A stretch of 17,146 bases of DNA, from positions 1-17,146 of the forward strand of contig JAVBOR010000015.1 in the NCBI GenBank assembly GCA_031550325.1, written 5' to 3'. Shown here piece after piece: positions 1 through 7,525 of this stretch; the stretch's first letter is position 1; each line of letters opens with the position of its first letter. This DNA comes from JAVBTT01 sp031550325. Its GTDB lineage: Bacteria; Bacillota; Clostridia; Oscillospirales; UBA929. The notes below the pieces were generated by a model that saw only the letters and a list, made by a program, of their open reading frames with translations, ran no database searches and was not told the origin of the DNA. The position numbers and the translations under genes were made by a program.

Positions 1-200
1 CGTCGAGCCTGACGCCGAAGGCGGCGGGTCCCTGCTGGACTGAAATAAGAAGAGCCGAGCGCCCGAGCAGGGAGGCCTGGAGCCTGGAGGCGTTTTGAAG
101 CGCACGCGCCCCGAAGGGGCGACCGGTTCAAAAGCCGCAAGGCGAAGGACGACCGCCCGCGAGGACGAATGAGGCTTGACAGGCGAAAAATATTAGAACC
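1..200. repeat. 200-bp direct repeat, left copy
   Basis: These 200 bases recur in the same orientation at 16947-17146 with four substitutions (at repeat positions 18, 27, 116 and 191) and no gaps, so the copies are 98% identical. The unit is GC- and purine-rich and contains small hairpins such as CCCC-GAA-GGGG near 110-120. All frames are broken by stops, so it does not look coding. It starts exactly at the window edge, so the true left boundary is not visible and the unit may be longer. It is probably a dispersed chromosomal repeat. The alternative is the flank of a mobile unit or an assembly break at a repeat. Confidence 0.9.
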
Positions 201-240
201 ACTACGCTTTCACGGATTCACTCCGGGAAAGTCACCCAAT

Positions 241-315
241 GCGCGTCTTCACAAAGACGCGTTCCTGCTCCCGTTTGTAGACAAATCGAAGGTTTGTCTA
301 CAAACGGGAGCAGGA
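241..315. repeat. REP-like hairpin element, copy 1
   Basis: Two adjacent hairpins are visible. The first pairs 242-249 with 254-261 (CGCGTCTT/AAGACGCG, loop CACA). The second pairs 263-285 with 293-315, a perfect 23-bp stem with a 7-nt loop. The first hairpin and the bases after it closely match 2501-2540, so this is one member of a small element family. It lies 40 bp after the end of the 200-bp repeat and just before the truncated-looking ORF at 334. There is no T-tract after the long stem, so it is not a classical terminator. Confidence 0.75.
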
Positions 316-333
316 TCAAACCGCTGAGGCGGT

Positions 334-573
334 TTGGCGGTCTGCGGGCTGACGCAGCTGATAAAGCGATATCTGACCTGTGATCCAAAGTGGATCGCTC
401 TTGCGATGGCGTTGGTCATCACAATTGCCTACAACGTGTTTTTTATGGGCATACGCGACGCCGGGGACGTTGTCCTCGCGCTTCTCAACGCCATGGTCGT
501 GACCGGCGCGTCCAGCGGCCTCTTCGAGGGCGTCGTCAAACCCGTGGCGCAAAAAGTAGGTGCGCAAAAGTAG
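334..573 (+). pseudogene. Holin-like small membrane protein, probably 5'-truncated
   Basis: A 79-codon frame opens at a TTG just after an in-frame TGA at 325-327 and inside the end of the hairpin element. A weak GAGG lies 4 nt upstream. The product starts with a short basic stretch, then has two hydrophobic segments (about residues 20-38 and 44-62) and a hydrophilic lysine-containing tail. This is the layout of small prophage holin-like proteins. The normal N-terminus and a proper ribosome binding site seem to be missing, so I treat it as a remnant of a phage or integrated element, although a short functional protein is possible. It is followed 12 nt later by a strong terminator. The family assignment rests on size and topology, not on a firm match. 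Confidence 0.4.
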
Positions 574-585
574 CGCTCCACAAAC

Positions 586-624
586 AAAACACCCCCGAAT
601 GCTCCGCGCATTCGGGGGTGTTTT
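586..624 (+). terminator. Rho-independent terminator (bidirectional)
   Basis: A perfect 17-bp stem pairs 586-602 with 608-624 around a 5-nt loop, and T residues continue to 625. The complementary strand also gives a T-rich tail, so it can end both the small ORF at 334-573 on the plus strand and transcripts reading leftward from the tRNA-Leu gene. Confidence 0.9.
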
Positions 625-736
625 TGACCACAATTTGTACCCCAATAAATTGATTTTTTACGGGGGTAAACGGGTGTAGTGTGTCGCGCCGCCATTTTCA
701 GTCAATCTTCAAAGCCTCTGTGGCTGTAAGGATTCA

Positions 737-825
737 TGGTGCCGGAGACCGGGATCGAACCGGCACGGCCCGCAAGGGCCACGGGATTTTAAGTCCCGGG
801 CGTCTGCCAATTCCGCCACTCCGGC
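737..825 (-). tRNA. tRNA-Leu (UAA)
   Basis: Read on the minus strand, the gene starts with GCCGGAG at 825 and ends with the matching CTCCGGC, discriminator A and an encoded CCA (737-739). The D-loop, the T-arm with GGTTCGATCC, and a long variable arm (GGCCC-ttgc-GGGCC) typical of leucine tRNA are all visible. The anticodon loop is CTTAAAA, giving anticodon TAA (genomic 789-791), which reads UUA/UUG. The gene begins only 24 nt after the stop codon of the membrane protein at 850-2259, so it is probably partly read from that transcript unless a promoter lies inside that gene. Confidence 0.97.
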
Positions 826-849
826 AAAGATGGATCGCCGCGGAGCCAA

Positions 850-2259
850 TCAGGGTTTTTTGGCGGCAAGCCGCTCGCCGTCGCCCTGACGCTCAAAAAC
901 AAACCCCCCGTAGACAACCACAAGGGCGAAATAAAACCCGCCGGTGACGCTGAACAGAACATGGCCGGCAATGCAGAGATAGAAAAACGTCAGGCCGAGC
1001 GAAACAAAGATCGCAAAGGCCAGGCTGCTGTCGCGCAGACGCCAGAAGCCCTTAAACAGGGGAAAAATGCGCCTTATATAGGGCAGGCAGAGCGCTGCAA
1101 AGCCGAAAATCCCGTAGTAGAAGAAAATCTCAAAGAGATCCATCTCAATGACATGGCTCTGCGAGCCACGCCCGATGCCGAAGAACCAGCCGAGCGCCGG
1201 GCCCTGGGACCAGGCGTCCGCCGCCTTGAAGAGGTAGTATTGCCGCCCGCTCAGGAGCAGACGAATGATGGGCGGCGTATCGCGCAGCACGGCCTGCATG
1301 TCCTCGGGCAGCTTGGACAGGTCGGTGTTGTCGATGTCCTCGGTGATCACGTCCTCCATTCCGCCAATGCTGGCCTGAATGCTCGAGACGACCTTTGAGG
1401 AGGAGAGAAGCGTCAACACCAAAAAGACGACCGCCACGGACGCGACCATCAGCCCAAAGCGGAGAATCTTTTGCGCGCCCTTTTGTTTGACGGCCAGCCA
1501 GATCGTGTGCGCGCCCATCAGGGCAAGCGAAACGATCAACGCGATAAACGCCGTTTTGGTGCCGATGAGCATGATAGCGTTGGCGACGAGCGCGGGCGCG
1601 AGCAGCATCGCCCAGTTCTTTGAGCGTTTATAGTTTTCCACCCGCAAAAAGTCGCTGATGCTCAGCGGCAGAAGCAGCATTAAGATGGCGGTGGCCTCGT
1701 TGGCTGCGTAATAAAAGCCGCTTGTTCCGCGCAGACCGAACCGGTCGGCATAGGAGTGAAAGCCGATGTTGAAGCAGAAGCAGACGAGGATGGATGCCGA
1801 GACCACCACGGCTGAAAAGGTGAGCGCGCGGCGCATGAGCGCCATGGCGTCCTCGCGCGAGCGGTCTGCGCGCAGTACATGCGTAAACACAAACAGGGCG
1901 GCCACATTGTACGTAAAGCGCCCAAGATATTGGATGTCGGCGAAAAAGCCGTGGGTGTCCATGAAGAAAAATTCCACAACCATGCTCATAACACCCGCGA
2001 CGGCGATGGGAATCAGAAGCTTGACGCTCTTCCAGTCCCGCTTGAGCAGCAAGAACAAGGCCATCACGACAAGGACCAGCATGCGAATGACCAGCGTTGG
2101 CGTCAGCGGCGTCAGAGCGCTGGGCATATAGCGCGACATGTCGCGGATAAAGATCATGTACATGCCGTTGATGATGTCGAGCAGAGGGTTGACAAACAGA
2201 TAGATCACAAACCATCGGCTGAGACGGTTGACCCAGAGGCTGCGTTTGTCCAGCTGCAT
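850..2259 (-). CDS. O-antigen ligase / Wzy-like polysaccharide polymerase
   Basis: The 469-residue product is a polytopic membrane protein with about 11-12 hydrophobic segments. It has a large extracytoplasmic loop at about residues 290-360, followed by the family's usual late motif: SGR, then a G-x-G-x-G-type stretch, then SQSH-x-x-EMD-x-x-E and a YG-x-x-G turn. This is the layout of the O-antigen ligase/Wzy superfamily, which joins or polymerises lipid-linked glycans outside the membrane. In a Gram-positive host the product would be a capsule, exopolysaccharide or wall glycan. I chose the ATG at 2259 because GGGAGG lies 8 nt upstream; a longer frame to 2385 would run through the promoter. 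No glycosyltransferases, flippase or sugar genes are nearby, so it is an orphan member. The exact substrate cannot be told. Confidence 0.8.
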   Translation of the reverse strand: MQLDKRSLWVNRLSRWFVIYLFVNPLLDIINGMYMIFIRDMSRYMPSALTPLTPTLVIRMLVLVVMALFLLLKRDWKSVKLLIPIAVAGVMSMVVEFFFMDTHGFFADIQYLGRFTYNVAALFVFTHVLRADRSREDAMALMRRALTFSAVVVSASILVCFCFNIGFHSYADRFGLRGTSGFYYAANEATAILMLLLPLSISDFLRVENYKRSKNWAMLLAPALVANAIMLIGTKTAFIALIVSLALMGAHTIWLAVKQKGAQKILRFGLMVASVAVVFLVLTLLSSSKVVSSIQASIGGMEDVITEDIDNTDLSKLPEDMQAVLRDTPPIIRLLLSGRQYYLFKAADAWSQGPALGWFFGIGRGSQSHVIEMDLFEIFFYYGIFGFAALCLPYIRRIFPLFKGFWRLRDSSLAFAIFVSLGLTFFYLCIAGHVLFSVTGGFYFALVVVYGGFVFERQGDGERLAAKKP

Positions 2260-2307
2260 GAGAAAGTCCTCCCGGTTGGCAAAGTTGGAAGAGCGGTTGA
2301 TTGAGTA

Positions 2308-2336
2308 ATTAAACCACACTACGCGCATGGTGTCAA
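2308..2336 (-). promoter_or_regulatory. Sigma-A-type promoter of the Wzy-like gene
   Basis: On the minus strand, TTGACA (2331-2336) is followed after exactly 17 nt by TTTAAT (2308-2313). The expected start of transcription is near 2301, leaving a leader of about 40 nt before the ATG at 2259. The near-consensus boxes and ideal spacing make this the best promoter in the left half of the window. Confidence 0.8.
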
Positions 2337-2500
2337 GGACGCAAGCGCGTTGCCGGGCGCCCGGGCGCCTTATCAAAGAACGCAAAAAGTTCTCCCACGG
2401 TCAGTTCTCCTCCGGAGTTCTCTCCGCCCATGCCCCGATAATGCATTAACCCAGCGGTAAGAAGCATAGTCAACAACATACGCCGGAAAAGCGTTTCTTT
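2337..2500. other. Intergenic region, possible 60-codon ORF only
   Basis: No convincing gene is present between the Wzy-like promoter and the hairpin element. A minus-strand frame (2333-2515, TTG start; ATG at about 2479) would encode a short peptide with a hydrophobic N-terminus and a basic C-terminus. It has no good ribosome binding site, and its stop overlaps the -35 box of the next gene. A 14-bp GC-only palindrome (2356-2369) lies inside it, and the octamer GGAGAACT or a close variant occurs three times on the minus strand. I regard the peptide as unproven. Confidence 0.4.
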
Positions 2501-2602
2501 GCGCGTCTTCAACAAAGACGCGATCCTGCCCTCGTTTTGTCAAAGAATAAAAGGTTCTTTGACAGCCTGAGATCAGGCTGCCCTTTTCAAGGCAGCCTGA
2601 TC
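2501..2602. repeat. REP-like hairpin element, copy 2
   Basis: The first hairpin (2502-2509 with 2515-2522, CGCGTCTT/AAGACGCG) and the bases after it match copy 1 at 241-280 with few changes. After it come a 9-bp stem (TGTCAAAGA/TCTTTGACA, about 2539-2563) and a 12-bp stem (2571-2582 with 2591-2602). The left arm of the last stem can also pair with 2564-2570, so two alternative folds are possible. The element lies downstream of the esterase stop. It may protect or end that transcript, but it has no T-tract on the minus strand. Confidence 0.7.
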
Positions 2603-2667
2603 CATAGAAGAAGACTTATAGGAAAAGAAGAATTAGAAAATGTCGCGATATGCGCCGGGAGGGGTAC

Positions 2668-5600
2668 TTACGGAACCCTCACGGTGAAGGTAAAGCTGTA
2701 GCTCGGGAACAGCGTGGGATACTTCACGCCCTTGATCACAACTGCCGTGTTGGCCTGAAGCGCGTCGGCGTCGACGCCCAGCACCTCAACGGTTTGCTTG
2801 TCCTCGAGAACCCTTGCGTCATAACCGGCGCTCTCGATGGTTACGCACTTGGCGGCGCTCTTCAGCACAAGGTTTTCATTGAATTTGATCAGAAGCTTGC
2901 CGCCGTCTTTGTAAGCGTTGGCTTCCCAGATGCCTGTGTTGTAGGGCACCACACTGATGTCACAGGCGCCCTCCGACTGCCAGTTTTCGACGAGCACGAC
3001 AAGCGAGTACACGCCGTTCTCGGGCGCATTGGCGACGGCCATCCGGCCGGTGCCGCTCGAAACGTCGGTGGGGTACAGCAGGTCATCGCCGACCTTCAGA
3101 TAGGCGGTCAGCTTCTCTCCGGCAAGATTTTGTCCGCTCACCGTGATGGCCAGATTTGCCGCCAGAGTTTCGACGATGGTCGGAGTGGAGACGGAGACGC
3201 TGGCGACAACCGGCACCGCCCGGTTGGACAGCAGCTGCTGGAGGTTTCTGTCGTGGTAGTTCTTGGCCTGGCTCTCACGGTCAAAGATCATGGTCTCGTG
3301 CTTGGCCTGCGTGAACACGGGCCACTCCAGGTCCTCCTGGCTCGGGTTTCCGGTGCGCGCGAAGCTGATGATGGCGCCCGCCGCGTCACTGGAAACCTTG
3401 TCGGCGACTTCCTTGTCCCCGTAAAACCAGGAGGTGGTGTCGTTGGTGCGGAAGTACAGCGGAAGATCGCCCGTATGCCAGGCCAGAATGCCGCCAAACA
3501 GCGGGAACTGATAGGCAGTCAGATACTGGTATGCGGTTCCGCCAGCGGCGGTGAAGGAGTTGGCAACGTTATCGTTGCGCGAAACAGTGTATAGACCGTC
3601 GTAGAGATCATGGTCAGGATAGGCTTTCCGGAAGGCGTCCATGACCGCGTCCGCCCTGCTGCCAAAGCGGGTGATGTAACGGTTGACGATGTCTTCGTCG
3701 GTCAGGTAAGTGCGGCAGTTGGCGTAGTAAGCCGCCTCATTTTTGATAATCGAGCCGTTGCGATAGGATCCTAAATAAGGCGTGGAGCTTCCGCTGGTCA
3801 TTTCGCCTATGCAGGAGCCGACCATCAGATCGACCTTGCCGGCGGCGCGCGAGATGTTGGGAAGGACGTATTCATTGTCTACCGTGGCTCCTGCCGAGAT
3901 GCGGGCCGCGGCGCAGGCGTCGGCCAGTTCGAGATAGGGCATGGTCTGCAATGTCTCAATAATTTCCTCGTTGGGCTTGCCCTCGAGGCCGAGATTGCGG
4001 ATCAGCGTGGCGGTGTTGTTCATCGCCGCGGCCTTGGTGCCGCCGAAGGAATACGATCCGCTGGACATGGCGATGACCTTGTCAAACAGGCCGTCGGCCG
4101 CCGGCATGGCCATCAGCTGTGTTACCTTCGTGGAGCCGCCCGACTGGCCCATAATGGTCACGTTGGAGGCGTCGCCGCCAAAGGCCGTAATGTTGTCACG
4201 CACCCACTCCAGCGCCATGATCAGGTCGGCGTGCCCGGCGTTGGCAGAGTATTTAAACTCGTCGCCGTAGGCCGAGAGATCAACGCCGTAACCGAGGTAG
4301 TTGAGGCGGTGGTTGACGCTGACGATGACCGAGTCGCCGAACTCGGAAAGGTTCTTGCCGTCGTACAGCAAAAGCTCATTTGACGAGCCGCTGGCGTAGC
4401 CGCCGCCGTGAATCCAGACGATGACCGGCTTTTTGGCCTCCTGTTCCATGCTGGGGGTCCAGACGTTCAGGTTCAGGAAGTTTTGCTCAGACCAGTCAAT
4501 TTTGTAGTAGGCGGGGTTGGACAGATACTCGCCGCTGCCGGTTCTCGACTGGGGAGAAACAGGTCCGACATACTGCGCGTTGAGAAGCTCGCTCCAGGCC
4601 TGAGGCTTGACGGGCATTTCCCAGCGATCTGCTTTGGCGTAAGGGATTCCCTTGAACATGTAAATGCCGTCTTCGTTTCGTCCGAGAACCTTTCCGGGCT
4701 CAATCTGTGCGATGACGCCGTAGTTGGCGCCCGGCTTCAAAGCGGCTTCGGCCTTGGCGCGGGCGGCATCCAAATCCACATTGTTGGGCAGAGCGGTTGA
4801 GCGGACGAGCGCCTGGAAGTCCATGTCAAAGTCCGCGTATTTGCGCACGGCGCTTTCGCGGTCAAAGACCATGATCTCTTTTTCTTCGTCGGTAAAGGCC
4901 GGCCAGTCCAAACCATCCTGGCTCGGGTTTCCGGTGCGCGCAAAGCTGATAACGGCGCCCGCCGCGTCTCTGGAGACCTTGTCGGCGGTTTCCTCATCTC
5001 CCCTGAACCAGGTTGTTGTGTCCATCGTCCGGAAGAAGAGGGCCAGATCTCCTGTATGCCAGGGGACAATGCCGCCAAACAGCGGGAAAGTATAGGACAT
5101 GACGTACTGATACGCGGTGCCTCCGGCGTTTGTGAAGTTATTGGCCACGTTGTTGTTGCGGGAAGACGTGTACAGGCCGTCGTAAAGATCGTGGCCGGGA
5201 TAGGCTTTCCGGAAAGCGGCGATCACGGTGTCGGCGTTGGCTCCGTATCTCGCCACGTACTTGGCGTAGATGTCTTCGTCGGACACGAAAAAGCGATTGT
5301 TGTTGTAGTAAACTGCCTCGCTCTTCATAATCGAGTCGTTGCGGTAGGAACCCAAATAGGGAGTGGCGCTGCCACTGATCATTTCGCCCATTACCGAGCC
5401 GACCATCAAATCAATTTTCCCGGCAGCGCGGGAGATGTTGGGCATGACATACTCGTTGTCCACTACCGCTCCGGACGAAATGCGCGCCGTGGCGCAGGCC
5501 GCCGCCAGGTCTTCGTAAGGCATACTCTGCAGGGTTTCGATGATCTCCTCGTTGGGCTTGCCTTCAAGGCCGAGATTGCGGATCAGCGTGGCGGTGTTGT

Positions 5601-6432
5601 TCATCGCCGAGGCCTTGGTGGCGCTGAAGGAGTACGAGCCGCTGGACATCGCGATGACCTTGCTGAACAGGCCGTCGGCCGCCGGCATGGCCATCAGCTG
5701 GCAGACCTTTGAAGAGCCGCCCGACTGGCCCATAATGGTCACGTTGGAGGCGTCGCCGCCAAAGGTCGTAATGTTGTCGCGCACCCATTCCAGCGCCATG
5801 ATCAGGTCGGCGTGCCCGGCGTTGGCCGAGTATTTAAACTCGTCGCCGTAAGCCGAGAGATCAACGCCGTAACCGAGGTAGTTGAGGCGGTGGTTGACGC
5901 TGACGATGACGGCGTCGCCGAACTCGGAAAGGTTCTTGCCGTCGTACAGCAAAAGCTCGTTTGACGAGCCGCTGGTGTACCCGCCGCCGTGAATCCAGAC
6001 GATAACCGGCTTTTTGGCTTCCTGTTCCATGCTGGGGGTCCAGACGTTCAGGTTCAGGAAGTTTTGCTCAGACCAGTCGATGACGTAATAGGCGGGGTTG
6101 GACAGATACTCGCCGCTGCCGGTCGTCGACTGGGGAGACACAGGCCCGACATACTGCGCGTTGAGAAGCTCGCTCCAGGCCTGGGGCTTGACGGGCATTT
6201 CCCAGCGATCTGCTTTGGCGTAAGGAATTCCCTTGAACATGTAAATGCCGTCTTCGTTTCGTCCGAGAACCTTTCCGGGCTCGATCTCGGCGATGACGCC
6301 GTAGTTGGCGCCCGGCTCCAAAGCGGCTTCGTCCGCGCCGCTCACGGCGGCGATGCCCACATTGCTCACCAGCAGGACAAGGACAATCAGGATGGCGCTG
6401 GATCTGAAGAGACGTTTCCTTAAAATACTCAT
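2668..6432 (-). CDS. Secreted tandem type-B carboxylesterase with C-terminal module
   Basis: The 1254-residue product has a Sec signal peptide (basic start, hydrophobic core about residues 11-31, likely cut near VSGA). Two full carboxylesterase type B (alpha/beta hydrolase) domains follow at about 38-543 and 565-1070. Each keeps an HGGG oxyanion motif (148-151; 675-678), a GQSGG nucleophile elbow (Ser237; Ser764), a GEM acidic residue (Glu350; Glu877) and WHTGDL histidine (His459; His986), all spaced by exactly 527 residues. Both domains therefore look active, cutting carboxylic esters outside the cell. After residue 1085 come an Ig-like segment and a module ending in KYP-x-LFPSYSFTFTV, shared with the protein at 14020-16860. 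I chose the ATG at 6432 (AAAGG 10 nt upstream) over the one at 6453. Single-domain relatives are about 500 residues, so the tandem form is unusual. The substrate is unknown. It has its own promoter. Confidence 0.9.
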   Translation of the reverse strand: MSILRKRLFRSSAILIVLVLLVSNVGIAAVSGADEAALEPGANYGVIAEIEPGKVLGRNEDGIYMFKGIPYAKADRWEMPVKPQAWSELLNAQYVGPVSPQSTTGSGEYLSNPAYYVIDWSEQNFLNLNVWTPSMEQEAKKPVIVWIHGGGYTSGSSNELLLYDGKNLSEFGDAVIVSVNHRLNYLGYGVDLSAYGDEFKYSANAGHADLIMALEWVRDNITTFGGDASNVTIMGQSGGSSKVCQLMAMPAADGLFSKVIAMSSGSYSFSATKASAMNNTATLIRNLGLEGKPNEEIIETLQSMPYEDLAAACATARISSGAVVDNEYVMPNISRAAGKIDLMVGSVMGEMISGSATPYLGSYRNDSIMKSEAVYYNNNRFFVSDEDIYAKYVARYGANADTVIAAFRKAYPGHDLYDGLYTSSRNNNVANNFTNAGGTAYQYVMSYTFPLFGGIVPWHTGDLALFFRTMDTTTWFRGDEETADKVSRDAAGAVISFARTGNPSQDGLDWPAFTDEEKEIMVFDRESAVRKYADFDMDFQALVRSTALPNNVDLDAARAKAEAALKPGANYGVIAQIEPGKVLGRNEDGIYMFKGIPYAKADRWEMPVKPQAWSELLNAQYVGPVSPQSRTGSGEYLSNPAYYKIDWSEQNFLNLNVWTPSMEQEAKKPVIVWIHGGGYASGSSNELLLYDGKNLSEFGDSVIVSVNHRLNYLGYGVDLSAYGDEFKYSANAGHADLIMALEWVRDNITAFGGDASNVTIMGQSGGSTKVTQLMAMPAADGLFDKVIAMSSGSYSFGGTKAAAMNNTATLIRNLGLEGKPNEEIIETLQTMPYLELADACAAARISAGATVDNEYVLPNISRAAGKVDLMVGSCIGEMTSGSSTPYLGSYRNGSIIKNEAAYYANCRTYLTDEDIVNRYITRFGSRADAVMDAFRKAYPDHDLYDGLYTVSRNDNVANSFTAAGGTAYQYLTAYQFPLFGGILAWHTGDLPLYFRTNDTTSWFYGDKEVADKVSSDAAGAIISFARTGNPSQEDLEWPVFTQAKHETMIFDRESQAKNYHDRNLQQLLSNRAVPVVASVSVSTPTIVETLAANLAITVSGQNLAGEKLTAYLKVGDDLLYPTDVSSGTGRMAVANAPENGVYSLVVLVENWQSEGACDISVVPYNTGIWEANAYKDGGKLLIKFNENLVLKSAAKCVTIESAGYDARVLEDKQTVEVLGVDADALQANTAVVIKGVKYPTLFPSYSFTFTVRVP
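3169..6330 (-). repeat. In-gene tandem duplication, 1581-bp period
   Basis: The esterase coding sequence repeats with an exact 1581-bp offset: unit A about 4750-6330 (first domain) and unit B about 3169-4749 (second domain). Identity is very high, including third codon positions, in the 5' half of each unit, for example 4141-4470 against 5722-6051. It drops markedly in the 3' half, for example 3241-3400 against 4822-4981. Similarity fades close to the end of unit B, where the C-terminal module begins. Confidence 0.9.
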
Positions 6433-6499
6433 TTCTGTTCTGCCTTTCTTCATCAGTATTTAACAACAAGAGAATGTCCGGAGCACTCTCTCTTTGTAC

Positions 6500-6528
6500 A
6501 TTATAACAAATCTGTGAATAGTTTTAAA
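6500..6528 (-). promoter_or_regulatory. Extended -10 promoter of the tandem esterase
   Basis: On the minus strand there is a perfect extended -10, TGTTATAAT (6500-6508). The hexamer 17 nt upstream is only TTTAAA (6523-6528). Transcription should start near 6493, giving a leader of about 60 nt. This makes the esterase a separate unit from the rpiR gene that ends at 6600. Confidence 0.7.
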
Positions 6529-6599
6529 TCGCTTTTGTTCCGTTTTATTTCAGCTGCAACCGTGATAAGGGCAACTTATCAAAAACACATTTTTTTATA

Positions 6600-7505
6600 C
6601 TAAGAGAGTTCAGAACTGTCTCCCTGAGCATCGGGTGCCGGGGCGGCGAGTTGAGAATTCATAAGGAGGTCAATTTTGTTTTTTTGTTGCACATTGACCG
6701 TGTAATCGCGCGCAAAATAGCAGGAAAACAATGTGTTCAGAATTAACAAGAGGGAGGTTTCGGTTGAAAAGTTTGATATTTTGTTATACAGCCGTTCGTG
6801 TGAGGAAATGGTCATGGTGCGGGAGGCGTGCTGCCGCAAATAGCTGTCCCCCAGACCCGTAATAGCGAGGATGGGAACGCCGATTTCCTCCAGTACGGTC
6901 ACCGCGGAGATGGGATCAAAACCGGAGAGCTCCCCGGAATACGACAGGACAATGGCAATATCGTCCCGGCAAAGGGAGCCTGCCAGCATTCTGCCCTCAC
7001 CCTGCGTCGGGATTTCGACATGCCGTCCGATGCTCAGCATCTTCCCGGCAAACAACTCCCCCATAAAAGGATTGTAGTCGGAACAAAACAAGGCGATTCT
7101 CCGCGCGACACGCAGCATCTCAACGGTTTTTCGCAGCGCGTTGTAATCCATCAAATCCGTCGTGTCCAGAATGCTTTCAATCTGCAAAGAGCAAAGCTTC
7201 GTCACAATATCCTTGTCCGAGCTGGCGGCTGTAAAAGGATAATTGGGGTCAATGTCTGTGTAATGCGCCTCTTGGTACCGCAGTTCGTCAATACAGGCCT
7301 TCAGAAACTCCTTCCATCCGGAATAGCCCATGGCCTTGGCGAAACGCACAAGCGCGGATTTTGAGGTATATGTCCGCTGCGCTATGTCCTGAATCGTGTA
7401 CTCGTAAAGATGATCGTATTCCTTCAGGATGAACTCACCGATCGCCTTATAGGAGGTACTGCCGTACCGCATGGTTAATTCTTTGATTCGCCAAATCATT
7501 TCCAT
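6600..7505 (-). CDS. RpiR/MurR-family transcriptional regulator
   Basis: The 301-residue product has the two parts of this family. The N-terminal HTH (about residues 1-75) includes YTIQDIAQRTYTSKSALVRF and the typical MGYSGWKEFL after it. The SIS sugar-phosphate-binding domain (about 125-255) has the SYSGELSG-type phosphate loop followed by ILAITG. Family members bind DNA upstream of sugar or amino-sugar genes and release it on binding a phosphosugar. The start is uncertain: ATG at 7505 or 7499, with no good ribosome binding site (a GGAG lies 21 nt away). It follows the CocE-like gene by 127 nt in the same direction. It shares a 13-bp upstream motif with the GH3 gene, which suggests it controls both itself and that gene. 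Confidence 0.92.
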   Translation of the reverse strand: MEMIWRIKELTMRYGSTSYKAIGEFILKEYDHLYEYTIQDIAQRTYTSKSALVRFAKAMGYSGWKEFLKACIDELRYQEAHYTDIDPNYPFTAASSDKDIVTKLCSLQIESILDTTDLMDYNALRKTVEMLRVARRIALFCSDYNPFMGELFAGKMLSIGRHVEIPTQGEGRMLAGSLCRDDIAIVLSYSGELSGFDPISAVTVLEEIGVPILAITGLGDSYLRQHASRTMTISSHERLYNKISNFSTETSLLLILNTLFSCYFARDYTVNVQQKNKIDLLMNSQLAAPAPDAQGDSSELS

Positions 7506-7525
7506 AAACAGACCACGTTACTAAA

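Noticed and set aside
1..200. The repeat as a CRISPR array or an insertion sequence end
   Set aside because: There is no regular short repeat-spacer pattern, no transposase and no terminal inverted repeats; the two copies are 16.7 kb apart in direct orientation.
2333..2515. A 60-codon minus-strand ORF with a hydrophobic N-terminus
   Set aside because: It starts with TTG inside the hairpin element, has no good ribosome binding site, and its stop overlaps the -35 box of the next gene. I do not recognise the peptide.
2650..3594. Long plus-strand ORF opposite the esterase
   Set aside because: It is antisense to a clearly conserved coding region, its composition is that of a GC-rich shadow frame, and it matches no family I know. 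The same holds for the long plus-strand frames at 5056-5712, 7801-9069 and 11649-12611.
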